64,000 nucleotides of DNA from Termitomyces sp. T153. Taxonomy: Eukaryota > Basidiomycota > Agaricomycetes > Agaricales > Lyophyllaceae. The notes below the pieces were generated by a model. The model saw nothing but the letters and a program-made list of their open reading frames with translations, made no database searches and had not been told where the DNA came from. Positions within the stretch are counted from its first letter, which is position 1. Each line of letters opens with the position of its first letter. The stretch lies in assembly GCA_018296165.2 (NCBI GenBank), contig JACKQL020000096.1:62001-126000 (forward strand), read 5' to 3'. The position numbers were made by a program, and so were the translations under genes. This document shows positions 44,257 through 55,899 of the stretch, piece after piece.

Positions 44257-47200
44257 ATGGCCCCCCGCATCTTCTCATCGCCGTCCACAGCGACCAAGCC
44301 AACAAACCGTCTCTCCGCAGTCTACATCGGCCCCGTCCCAACACACATCGACATCCCCGACCTCCCAGAGCCCCCAAGCTCGAGCGGGAGCTCAGAGGGC
44401 GACGCTGAGGGCTCGGGCTCGGCATCGGGGCTGCCATCTCCACCCGCGACAAACTCGACGGGGAGTGGTGGTGATGAGAAGGAGAAAGAGAATCCGTCGT
44501 CGTCGCCCTCGCAGGCCCAGGGTCCCCCGCCGACTGCTGCACACATTGGGCGTGCGCGTGGACACAAACCGACCAGTAGTACAAGCAGCGTTGCGAGTAT
44601 ATCGATTTCGAGCGTTGTTGTGCCGAGGGGAGCGAGTATCATGGAGGAGACAATGCCAGATGAGGGAGACGACGATACAGCTCGTCTTGATACGCTTCAG
44701 CGCGTAAAGCGAAATAGGCTTGTTCGCCTTTATTCTTTCTTTTCTTTTCTTTTGTTTTACTTATTCCGCGTACGCCACAGGTCCTTGATAAACTGTCAAT
44801 CTCTGGGACACACTCGCCCGCGCCCTCGTCGTCCTCGTCGTCCTCCCGACGCTCACACTCTCAAACACACACCTCGCCACTGTCGCTCTCATCTTCTTCA
44901 AACTTATACAACGACCCGCGCTCGGGCTCAGAGACCGAACGCGAATCGACATACTCTCGCGCATCCTCAGCACACCATCACCGTGCATTCTCTCTCGCCT
45001 CTGCTCCTGCCCACACCACGTCTACGCCGCAGCACCCTGATGACTCCCAATCGCAACCACAAACACACCATTCCCGCGTGCCCTCTGCACCTGGATCCAC
45101 CTCCAGGACTGGTTCCGGCTCCGGCTCCGGATCGAGCGGCCGCAGACGGACAAGACTTGCCTTGCTCGAGGATGGAACGAGCACCGCGAGGCTGAAAGTG
45201 AGAGAGAGGGCCGAGGAGATTTTGGAGGGGACGAGGAAGAGAGATAGTCCGAGTACGAGTGGAGGGAGAAGGAGAGGCGCGTTGCCGGCTGAGTTTCGGA
45301 GGGTGAGTGATTTGTTTTCATTTTTTATTTTTTGCTTCGTTGCCGCTCGTTCTTGATTTTTATATATGTGACTCCGCCACTGTGTTTTCTTGCTTATTCT
45401 GTCGCTACCTCTCTTTTTTCATCTTGCTTACCCGTGTTGGATACTCTTTCATTTGTTCGATATGCGTCTCGTTCCTCACCATGCGAATATTTCCGTCACA
45501 ATCTCTTGCTTTTTTCTTCCATATTCACTTGGTAGTCACTTTCCTTTTCTCTCCTTCTCTTACCTTTTTTTCTCTCACCTCTTACGTTTCCATGACTTCC
45601 CTCTTACTCTAATTTTTTCTCTCCCAACTATTCTACGTTTCCATGACACCGTACTAAACCTCCACTTTCCAGACATCAACCGAAGACCAGGACCCAGCTA
45701 CCCCGCTCCGCGCACCAAGCCTCACGCACACAACATCGAACTCATCCTCCGCCTCTGCATCGACATCGGCATCCAGATCCAAAGGAAACAAGAGTAGATA
45801 CTCCTTCGACCTGACCTCGCAGTCCTCGAGTCGATCTTCACACTCCCGCTCATCATATTCGCATACACATTCGCAGTCATATTCTTCGTCTTCTCAATCA
45901 CACCCAAATACCCCCAACCAAGTCCCGGACCACACGCCCAACCACAAGCACAACCTCAACCACGCGCCCTCATACTCGATACTCCCAACGCCCGCCCCGC
46001 GCTCTCAGTCCTCTGACCCACGAACAACCGTCTTCCCTTCCTCATCGTCCATTGCATCCGCATCCGCCTCGCGGCGCGCCGCAGGTACGCCTATACTCGG
46101 CATGACAGCCTACCGCGAGCGGCGCCAGACGCTGCGTGGGGGGTCGGCTGAGAGCGCTTTGTCTGGTGGTGCTAATCTAGGTCTGGTCTCGGGACCGGGG
46201 AAGCGTACGCTGATTGGGGAGGAGCTGAGGGCTGCAGGGCTGAGTCCGTCGAGAAGTAGGGTGGGGAGGGGGGTGAGGATGAGTCTTGGGTGGGAGGCGG
46301 AGGAGGAGGCGGGGGAGGCGAAGAGGGCAGTCACTTCGATGGCACTATATGGGGATGGGGATGGAGAGAAGGGGAAGAGGAGGGAGATATCGCTTGTGAG
46401 AGATGGGGATGAGTGGGAGGAGAGGGAGAGGAGGAGAGAGGAGAGAGCTCGTGAGCGGGAGAGGGAGAGGGAGATGAGAGAACGGGAGAGGTCACTTTCG
46501 AGAGCTACGCGGGAGACGGAGATGAGAGAACGCGATAGGTCTCTTTCCAGAGCTAGAGAGGACCATGATTATAGGCCTCTTTCGCGAGCCAATGAGGACC
46601 GCGATTTAGTCACGCCCGACCGCGAACGAGAACGAGATACCACGTATACCATTTCTGCATCTACCTCCACGGCTTTGACGCGTCTGCGCACAGCAACGGG
46701 AGCAGCAACTCCGAGTCCGTACGGGACCCGTCGTCACGCGCCTGCGCCGGTGAATATAAATTATACGGAGCATACGAGGTTGCTCGGTGAGAGTCTGGGG
46801 ATGTTCGAGGGCCATTTTGCTCGTCTCCCTGGGATCGGGAATGCTGCAAGTACAACAAGTACTACAGGTGGGGACGTGGTGAAGAATGCACAAAGTGTGG
46901 TGGGGGCTGCGGTGAGGTTGAATGAGTTTTTGAGGCTGGGGAGTACGAGGGCGTTGGAGGAGCAAGTGAGGGCGGAGGTGGAGGGTATGGATCGGGGTGC
47001 GGGAGGGGGAGGGAAGGAAGAGCAGGTCTGGGGACGTGTGGGGGCGGAGTATAGAGAGGGATTGAGGGTTAGTGATGAGCTTGTGAGGGGGCTGACGGGG
47101 CTGTTGCTTGGGTTTGGGAGGGTCACCAGGGAGTTTGGTGCGGCTGCTGCTGCGGGAGGGGCAGGAGAGGCGACACAGCATATGAGGAGTGTAAGTTTGG

Positions 47201-48606
47201 ATGAGGAGGGGCTGGTTGGGAGGATGGCAAGGGGCAGGAGGAGGGGTAGTATGAGTCCCGACGTCGGTTCTTCCGGGTCCGGTGGTGGTGGGATTTCGGC
47301 GCTCGTCGGAAATGGTAGACTAGGCCCCGGGAGCGGGGGTACCAACAGTGTCAGTGGGGGCGCAAACAGCGTGAGTGGGAGTGGGAGGAGGAGTGTCGAG
47401 TCCAGGAGGAGCTGGGATGCGGCAGCGACGCTTGGGCTGAGGGAGGATGTTGTGAGGAGGTTGGGGACGGCGTCGAGAGCCGAGAGTGCGTTGGGAGGAG
47501 CAGGGGCGGTGTCGAGGCCCAGTACGGCGTTTAGTACGCTTCGCGAGAGGGAGAGGGTGGCTGAGACGCCCCCGCAGCAGCAAGCACAGGCGCAGACACA
47601 GAAAGGGGTGGTGCCCGGGTCGTCCGGGTCCGGGTTTGGGACGACGAGGAGGCTGTTTACACCTAGAGAACAGCGGGAGATGCAGATGAGTGTGGGTGGA
47701 AACCATACGCCGGGGAGTGCGGGGCTAGGTGGAATGCCGACTATACATTCTCAAGAAACGTTTTATGGGGAGTACGAGCCCTCGCCTACGCCTGTGTCTC
47801 GCGTCACCACGACGATGACAACGATTACCACGTCGGACAGGAGCCGGACGCTCCCGTCATTGGGGATTACGAAGCCTTTACCGTCCGAAACGACTTTGAG
47901 GAGGAACAATCTCGAAAAGTCTGCTACGGGGGATACGAATCCGCTCTCCGGTATGGTGCGCGACAGGGAAAGGGAGAGAGACAGAGAGAGACGTAAAGTT
48001 TCTGCTGCGTCTACATCCACGATCCGCGGCAGCACCAGCGCATCCACGTCCGCTAACGGTTTGACGACATTCCCTGTTACAGCTCCAGCGGCCGCTACGA
48101 CGGCCGTGACGCCGCACACCGTGTCCACACAAACGCCAGAACGCACGGTGTTCCCCTCGCTCCCGAGGACAAATTCGGATCGCTCCGTGCGCTCTTCTGT
48201 CACGTTCTCGCGCCCGTCAACTGTGAGCAGCGTTAGTGCGCTTGTGGATGTCAGACAGCAGGATACGAGGCGGCGGACTGCGTCTGGGGGCGTGGATCCG
48301 AGCATGAGTGATCCGCTGCCTCCGACGTCTTCTACGCGTGTGTCGCCAGAGAGGCAGAGGGAAAGGGAGGTACAGAGCGGGTCGGAGACAGAGAGGCCGC
48401 CCCGGAAGACACAAATTGGGAAGATGATGCTTGATGCGAGAGGGAAGGGGACGGGGACGGGTAGTGCGCAGGATAGAAGCGCGGTTGTTGCTGCTAATGC
48501 GATTGTGGCAGCCAAGCTGGGAATTACAGGGGGGAGGGGACCTCCGGTTGGTGTGCTGAACAAGGATAGGAGGAGGACGGTCACAGATATTTGGCCGCGA
48601 GAGTAG
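44257..48606 (+). CDS. Large Ser/Arg-rich low-complexity protein, unknown function
   Basis: Three exons in phase zero: 44257-44703, 44781-45302 and 45673-48606, giving 1,300 residues. The introns are 77 bp (GTAAAG..CACAG) and 370 bp (GTGAGT..TTCCAG, very T-rich). Reading is open throughout. The first third is Ser/Pro/Thr-rich with Ser-rich runs and an acidic segment. The middle (from codon ~430) has a long charged Arg/Glu segment (EREREREMRERERSLSRA) that could form a coiled coil or single helix. Next come a more ordered stretch (YTEHTRLLGESLGMFEGHFARLPG, VVGAAVRLNEFL) and further disordered Ser/Thr-rich sequence. The C-terminus (IGKMMLDARGKG, AVVAANAIVAAKLGITGG, RRTVTDIWPRE) looks conserved. 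I do not recognise the family. Confidence 0.8.
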
Positions 48607-49603
48607 GTGGAGGTTGGAGGCTGTCTGGTTGGTGTTAGGTCTTGCTTAGGAGTCTCTCTCCGTGTGTGGATGCGTGTGTTGCTTTGAGATCGAGATTGAG
48701 TGAGTGTGTTTTGTTGGTTTATTTTTTTTTCTCGACGTTGGGGCTGATAATAGATGGGTTGCAAGGCACCATTTTTCTTCGAGTTTCTTGTGCCCTACTG
48801 TCTGTTACTCTGGTTACTTTCCCCTTCCGAACCAAAAAAAGGATCATGCGTACACAGGAGTTTGTTTTTCTTCGCGTTACTGTACGATTTTCCATCGCCC
48901 TTTTCGTTTTTATTTCGGCCCTGCCTTCTTCATTCCCGTAGCCTCCGTTTTAGTAGACTGCGCGTATATTTATTACGTCTTTTTTCCTTTCTTGTCCATA
49001 TCTTCTCTTTCTTTCTCCGTTCGTAGGTGCCCTTGGCCACCTTCCTTTCTTGAACATACTTCTTTTTTACCTTTCCATCTTCTTGACGAGTCCTCATGAT
49101 GTACGCTTCGCTATGGCTTGATGCACGAACAAAACGACTTTACCTTTCTATGTAAGTATCTTACTTTGTAGTAGGACTACTCTAATGGCATCCATGGTGA
49201 TTCAAGATCTAAGGCCTCTTTCTCATTTCAGTGTTCCTATAAATACCTTTCTTCTAGCCTGTAGCCAGGGATAGTGAATAAATTGAGTATCCAGAAGATT
49301 CGCATGGCTACCTTTGCGTTGATCACGGAGTGCTGAAATTGAAGAATGCACGTCCGACGTCCGTCGTTAATATTACAATCTATCCGACATGCAGGGTGTG
49401 TTGAACCGAACTTTCACCGTTCTTACCTCTTTGTACGGAAAAAAACAATGATGTTGTTTTTGCATCAGCTTTTGATCGATTTGATTTTGATCTTTGTTTC
49501 CGGTTGTCAAGTCCATCTGTCGGCGCTTCTGGCATTGTCTTCTCCTCTCTTCCATCCTTCTTTCGCTCACTAATTAGATCTCGCAACGACGGGACTGAAT
49601 ATC
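48607..49603. other. 3' untranslated and intergenic region
   Basis: T-rich DNA after the TAG at 48604, likely including the 3' UTR of the preceding gene, then the promoter of the DUF6535 gene. Short frames here have no coding features. Confidence 0.45.
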
Positions 49604-51786
49604 ATGTCATCGACTTCTATGGGACTCAGTGAAACGGCTACCACTAACTTCAGTAAGGGGTTGATTTCCCTACGTTGTTATTTGAAATTCTAATGTTCTA
49701 ACGGATGGTCGAAACTACGATTATAGACAAAGGTATAGCCCAGATAAAGCAGGAGAGGAAGTTGAAGAGAATGCTCGGGTGTGGAACGTGTATCTCGATG
49801 AAGCGGAGATTTACGATGCAGATATAATAGAAGGTTATCGGAGTATCATGGATGGCCTCTTAGTCTTTGTAGGTCATCATGAACTTTTTTTCGTCGGTTT
49901 TCTCAAATCCGAATCAGGCCGCTCTTTTCTCGGCTGTGGTCACAACATTTGTGGTTCAAACGTCTCAAGCCCTGCAACCGGATAATACGCAGATTTTGGT
50001 CTCGCTCCTTTCAGAAACTAACCAGCTGTTGAGAGCTGCGGGAAATAGTAGTGCTGTGTCACCACCTGCTCTTGGTCCTGGGAGTCCTACTTACACTTCG
50101 ACTGATCAATGGGTGAATGGATTGTTCTTCACCAGCCTCGCACTGTCACTGTCCACTGCCCTTCTTACTGTCCTAGCCAAGCAATGGATTCAAGTGAGTA
50201 CCTGAGTATTTTGACTTGAGCCTCGAGATTAATGTTCATGAAAGGCTTATACATCAATTGTTCCCGGTAGTGCCAGAACGCGTGCCCTCATTCGGCATTT
50301 TCGTTATAAAGGTCTCGTTGATTGGAGACTCGGTGATATCATCGAGAGTCTTCCTATAATCCTACATAGTTCGGTTGCCATCTTCCTTGTTGGATTGGCA
50401 CTCTACGCCTCCCAATTTTCCTCTCCTATATGCGGAATGGTTGCTTCCATAACTGCTCCTACATTTCTATTCTATCTAGGCACCTCTATAATCCCTGCCA
50501 TCTGCCTCAACTGTCCGTATCGCCTCCCCTTTCTTTTTCCTTTGTCCGAGCTCGTGGTATTCATCTTCCATACCGGAAAGTGCGCTTTGTGGTTCTTGGG
50601 GCATTGGCTTCTATCTGGATGTACAAAAGTGCCATACCTGGAGTGGCCAACTATATCTGCGAAATCTCTTAAGACGAGGGAATATGACGCTGTATTCCCC
50701 AATGTTCGCTGTGCTCCGTCTCTCAATGCTCAGAATGATGTTGTATTCCACAGTATCAACAAGAAGTACTCCATATCTCGAACCACCTGCCAACTCACAG
50801 TTGATGCCTTCAATTGGGTTTCCCGCCACTCATCAAACTCCTCCGTCAGGGAAGTTGTCTTCGAGACTGTTCCTGAGCTACTCAGCTTCCAATTTAGCCC
50901 CCTTGGTACGATGTCATCCTTCTTAGAAGATGATTTGATTACTTCTGCGGTCCTATTTGCGTTGGAAAAATGTGTGGATATTGCATCTCCAACAACTACA
51001 GAGGATGAATTTCGAAGGAGCCCATTGTTCAGTTTTTTTCAAAACATCATCAACGCCTACTACTATGCCAGCGGGGTATCGCGCGGTCGTCAAACCTTAT
51101 TGAATGGTCCCTTCGCCCGCAAAAAAGATTTGCAGGAACAAATTCAGAACAGGTTAGAGAAAGCTTTATGCTCTGCTCTTTCTCAGAAAGATTACGTCTT
51201 AACTAATTATATCCTACGCTGGAGTCTACCCGATATACTACTGGTGGCAAAATACCTGCCTGGCGAGATTGCTTATTACGGAAACAAGGGAAACATATCT
51301 TATGCTTTGGACCATGGACTGGATGTCAATTGGTATGATGCTGATGGCAAGACCCTCTTGCATTTCGCAATGAATAGTGCCTGGGCTACGTTGGATGTTG
51401 TGATGTTCCTTGTTGAAAGGAAACCCTCCCTCATACATCTTCGAACCCACCCTTGCCAAGGCTCGAAGTCCGCCCTTGATATAGCACTGAGATGGGGGTA
51501 CCCTGATATCACAGCATATCTTTTGGACAAGGGTGCTGACAGACGTCGCGATGCACTTCACGTGGCAGTAAAGACTCGGGAGCGACTCGGACGGGATCCA
51601 AACCCAGATCTGATCAAGGTCTTGTTGGACAGAGGATATGACAGAACAGATAAAGACATGGAAGGACAGACACCCGTTGATATTGCAAAGGCGAAAGGCC
51701 TCCATGACATAGTAGAGTATCTGCTGAACTATCAAACCGCCAGAATCGATCCGATCACAGGTGCATGGGATAATAGAGCGGCTTGA
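49604..51786 (+). CDS. DUF6535 membrane protein with C-terminal ankyrin repeats
   Basis: Well-supported exons are ..-49868, 49918-50193 and 50245-51786, with introns of 49 bp (GTAGGT..ATCAG) and 51 bp (GTGAGT..AAAG). Joined, they read RVWNVYLDEAEIYDADII..IMDGLLVF-AALFSAVVTTFVVQ..NGLFFTSLALSLSTAL..AKQWIQ-AYTSIVPG, the hallmark of the basidiomycete DUF6535 domain with several membrane segments. The first exon (ATG 49604) is less certain. With donor 49653 the frame needs acceptor CAG at 49743; a donor at 49660 with acceptor 49726 also works and keeps RYSPDKAGEE. After the membrane part comes a helical linker, then ankyrin repeats from about 51280 (GLDVNWYDADGKTLLHFAMN, SALDIALRWGYPDITAYLLDKGAD, GQTPVDIAKAKGLHDIVEYLL). 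Role unknown. Confidence 0.82.
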
Positions 51787-52430
51787 CTGCTTGCTAAATA
51801 CTTGTATGGTCTCGGATAGCTTGTCCTCAGTCTAAATAGTCTCAATGATCATCATAGCTGATAAAGGTCATGCTTGCATGAATACCGTGAGCATTAGTCG
51901 ATCTGGCTTTGATTGATTGATTGATCCATTTAGCTCCTGCAGTACAGTAAGGGGGTGATACTTTACGGACACTGGCTATCACTGGGGAAAACGGACACTC
52001 AAAAGTGTAACAACATCTGACAACGGTTTCGGCATGATGTAGCCTTGATCAAATCAGACGTCTCCCCACCACAACGTATGTAACAGCCTTGATGAGAGCA
52101 GCAGGAACAAATGGCTGTGAGCACGACAGAATCAATCTTTATTCTCCCCACTGGCTACAAGCCTGTTTAAGATGCTACTGATGGACAATGTTTTGGAAAG
52201 GCAGAACACAGCAGAAAAAGGACTAAATACCTGTGGAGTGGGAGAAATGGAATGAGAACCAGAGTACTCATCCATAGTAAGAAAAGTTGATGAATGGCAG
52301 GGAATATATTGCACTTGACTTCAGTAGTTTCAATATAATAGATGGCCATCTATAGCATGGAGCTTGTGATCTCAAGAGGCATTGAGAAGCAGCATAGTTG
52401 AGTTAGAGATAGCATACTTGTACATAAGCA
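51787..52430. other. Intergenic to repeat transition
   Basis: CG persists to about 52080 and then disappears. No element ends or genes are recognised at the switch. Confidence 0.4.
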
Positions 52431-53760
52431 AGCATTACAGTGGATGTGAGTCAGGATGTCTTGATTGACATGGCAGTTGAGGCACTTTGAAGTTCATAAG
52501 ATAGTAATTGGGAGTAAAAAAGGCATGACTAGTGAAATCAGTATCACAACAAGGAAGGAACTTGATATTGCTGTCAGGAGGCATTGACATCCATAGGGAC
52601 TCCCTTGGGTAGGGAGCACATGGGGGCTGGCAGAGGGGCACAGAAGGGAGCAACATGAGATGGAACAGGAAGGGTTGCACCTGCTTGTGGGGCCACTGGA
52701 GCTTGCATGGAAGGGGAGACTCAGGGGGCAAACCCACCATAAGCAAAGAAAGCATGTGGGGTGGCCATGGGGTTCTGTGTCCATCACAGCTCATGCTGCA
52801 GCTCCATCAGCTGCCACTGCTCACATGCCACTTTGTACCAGGTGTCAACATGCTCATTTTCTGGGCACCCCTCAGCCATACTGTCAATATCCATGAGAGA
52901 GGGGTGGAGTCTATCACAGAAGGTTAGGCAAAGCTGCAGACCATCTGGATATCTAGCCTGCTCAACTAAAGCACGGAACAAGTCAATGTACTCATCTAGT
53001 GATCACTTCCCTTGACCATACTGTTTTCAGTCTTAAAGGGAAAGGGCAGTGGTCTTGGCAGAGTCAAGGGGAAAGACCTCAACTTGGAACTCATTCTCAA
53101 ACTCTGTCCAGCCAGAGCAGCTCTCTACTCTGGAGCATCAAAAGATGTGTAATGCAAAGGTCAAAGCTTGGCCAGCCTTCATGTAGGAGAGGACCCAGGC
53201 AATATTCAGGGCATTGGAGGAAAAAGCTTTGCTGCTCAACTGAATATAGGTGATGCAGAATTGGAGGAAGCATTCCCCAACATTATAGTCCCCATCATAT
53301 ATATCAGGAAGTGCAGGGCAAGGAAGTTTAGAGCAGGAGGCAGAAAACTCCAAGCTAGGTGCAGAAGAGAAGGTTCCTACAGCTGCTGGGGGTTCAGGGA
53401 AGGGATTAGGAACAAGGGGGAGGTGTTCCAGGAGGGCCTAGAGGGAGAGGGACACTGCTTCAGTGGTTTGATGTAGTCCAATAAGTTTGGCAGTGTGGGA
53501 AGTAAGGGAAGCTTGGGTAAGTCATGGTTGAACCTGTGTCTCCAGGGGCAACAAATGACTCCAGGCATTGTCCTGGGGGCTTGAAGCATCAGGGGGAAGT
53601 GCTGGAGGGGTTGGTTGGGTCATAGGAGGAGCACAGGGAGTAGCAAGATACTGATAGGGGAGAGACCTTTTGAAGAACCAAACAGAAAACTTAGGCAATC
53701 AAAATGGGGGCTCTCAGACCAAATCTAGAGACTTATTCTGCTGTAAGGGTGACCTCTGGA
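52431..53760 (-). pseudogene. Gypsy gag fragment with leader and LTR end
   Basis: Minus strand. The last ~20 bp of an A/E-type LTR (ending CCCTTACA, about 53745-53760) is followed by the shared leader (cagaataagtctct), then gag with LNIAWVLSYMKAGQA (about 53200), FRALVEQARYPDGLQLCLTFCD (about 52970) and a degraded tail. The sequence stops before the zinc knuckle, and no pol follows. Homologous to the gags of A, B and I but more diverged. Confidence 0.7.
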
Positions 53761-55899
53761 GGCTGTAGCTCAATCACATGGGCATGACATGCAGTACTGT
53801 ATGTCAGATGAGCTAGAATGGTGGATCATCCTTGGATTAAGCCTAGAATAGAGTTGAACAGTCCTAAAGGGGACTATCCCCTTACAATTACTATCAGCAC
53901 CACCATCTTGGTCATTTGGAGCCCTCACCATCACTGCCATAGTTATTGTCACCATTGTGGTTATGATCACCATTGCAGTTGCTATTGTGGTTGTCATTAC
54001 CTTGGTTCTCATACTTACCCCCAAATTGAGAATGTCCATTTGTCATCTTCTAACCCATCCCTGGAGGAGTCAGCATCATCATAATACCTGAGGTCTTTAT
54101 GCATGTAACCTTCCACATAGTAATTGTCCTCATACTCACCCTCATACCCATTTTGAGCAGCTTTCTCTTTTCCCTTCTTATTGCAATCTGCTCATTCTTC
54201 TCATACTCACCTCTTTTGTGTGTGATCAAACAGAAATCACTGTTGATGTTGTAGCTCAGGGTATCAACATTGTTGCTGTGGCCATCACTGTTGTCATAAA
54301 TCTGCTTGTCTATAACATGCTTTGACTTCTTTTACTTAGTCTGCCAGGGCTCTCTTCAATGAAGCAATACTGAGGCTTCTTCTTGGTTGGCTCAGACTCC
54401 TCTTGTTGATGTCTTGTGCTTGCATTGACACTTAGCCTGACCTTCTGGCATTGTTCCTCTTCTTCACATTCCTTCTGCTGTTCCTCTCATTCTTGTATAG
54501 TTCATAGCTCCTTGTGCCAAGCTTATTTCAGACATGCCATGTCACTTTCAGGTTTTGGAGGCTTGAGAGTGAGTTTGTGGCTCTTTTGAATTCCTCCATT
54601 GTGACTGTAGAAGATACTGCAACAATTTTTCTGAAATTTCTAGTGTTTCTTTGCCCCATTGGCTGGAGTCAAAGAGAGCTAAAATATTATTGTAAAATGT
54701 CAGCAAAGAGAATACTCCATCCTGGACACTCCATTGTGTAATGGAGTTGATGGCATGCTGCTGCACTAGGTTTAATATAAGTTAAGGGTTGGTCTAAACA
54801 GAATATGCTTACCTGGACTGAGCTGTATGTAGTTAAAAAAATGCAAGGTGTGATTTTTTCAATGTTGTATCTTGTTGTAATGGATGGCTTTGTTGTGTGA
54901 TTCTTGTTTGGTATGATTCCTAAACCAAAAAACATGTTGGCAGGCCTGGTAAGTGTGGATGGCCCAATTCTATAGTGGAAAAGGTGACTACACACAGTGG
55001 CAAAGACAAAAACTCTCAGAGGGTGGCTGTGCTACTAAGTCCAAAATAGGCCAGAGGGCCCAGTCTGACCTCCCTTCAAATTGTGTCTATGATCTTGAGC
55101 AATGATCACAATTTCAATCAGAAAGAAAAAAGAAATTCTGGAGGCTCATTAATGCCATCTTTCTCCTCCTATTGTTCTTGTCACTCAGCTTGTAGTCATT
55201 GTCCTCTGCTTCATAGTTGCTCTGTCTTCCCCTCCCATTCACCCTCGAAATCTTGTCCCAGGTTCTATCCATGTCCCTCCTGCCTCTGAAAAAGAGCAAA
55301 TGATGACAATGTTGAGCAAGAATTGTGGTCTTTATCAGTGCAAAACTAGTAGTCCTAAAGATGAGGAAAAGAAGATGCAACAATAATTGAGGCAAACTAA
55401 GCACTTCCAAGATATGACCTAATGTCTCCTGATGACATCCATCTCTCATCCTCAAACACATCCTATCCAGCCCAAAACCTTCTCCAATCTTCAAACAAGG
55501 AAGGAATCATTGATAACAGAGGTTCCAAAGGAGTCCAGAAATGGGTCCAGAAGTCAAAGAAAAGTAGAGATATGGAGAAACAGCCAGTTCTCTACTATAG
55601 CCACAGTGGTGAGCCACTGGGGACTGGATATGCAAAAAATATAGCAGTTGGTTATGGGTGAGCCTCAGTCCTCAGTCCCAAGTGTGTATGATCCAATTTT
55701 ATAGTGGAAAAGTGGATTGGGCAAGTATGAGTGGAGGGTTGCCTGGGGTTGACTCAGGCCAAGATTAGATTATCTCATTGTCTCTCTTTCTCTTTGATCT
55801 TTCTTTCTACTTTGGCCTCAGTGGCCCCATTGTACATATCTACATATATACTAGTGGGTGTGGTCATGACACTTTTGTCTCACACTGCACTCACAGGTA
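53761..55899 (-). other. Unrecognised decayed coding stretch
   Basis: CG-poor. The minus strand between about 54770 and 53850 has coding character in shifting frames: ALFDSSQWGKETLEISEKLLQYL (54680-54600), an acidic EEQQKECEEEEQCQKVRLSV (about 54490) and a low-complexity Asn/Asp/His/Gly segment (about 54020-53920). It may be a transposon ORF of a type I do not know. A ~35 bp string containing TAGTGGAAAAG occurs near 54950 and again near 55680 in the same orientation. Confidence 0.35.

Noticed and set aside
44045..44707. 220-codon plus-strand frame
   Set aside because: It overlaps exon 1 of the 44257 gene in another frame and is Arg/Pro-biased, as expected from GC-rich shadow sequence.
47763..48764. 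333-codon open frame on the minus strand
   Set aside because: It mirrors the plus-strand Ser/Thr/Arg-rich exon of the gene at 44257. Its composition is the complement of that repeat-rich coding sequence, with no features of its own.
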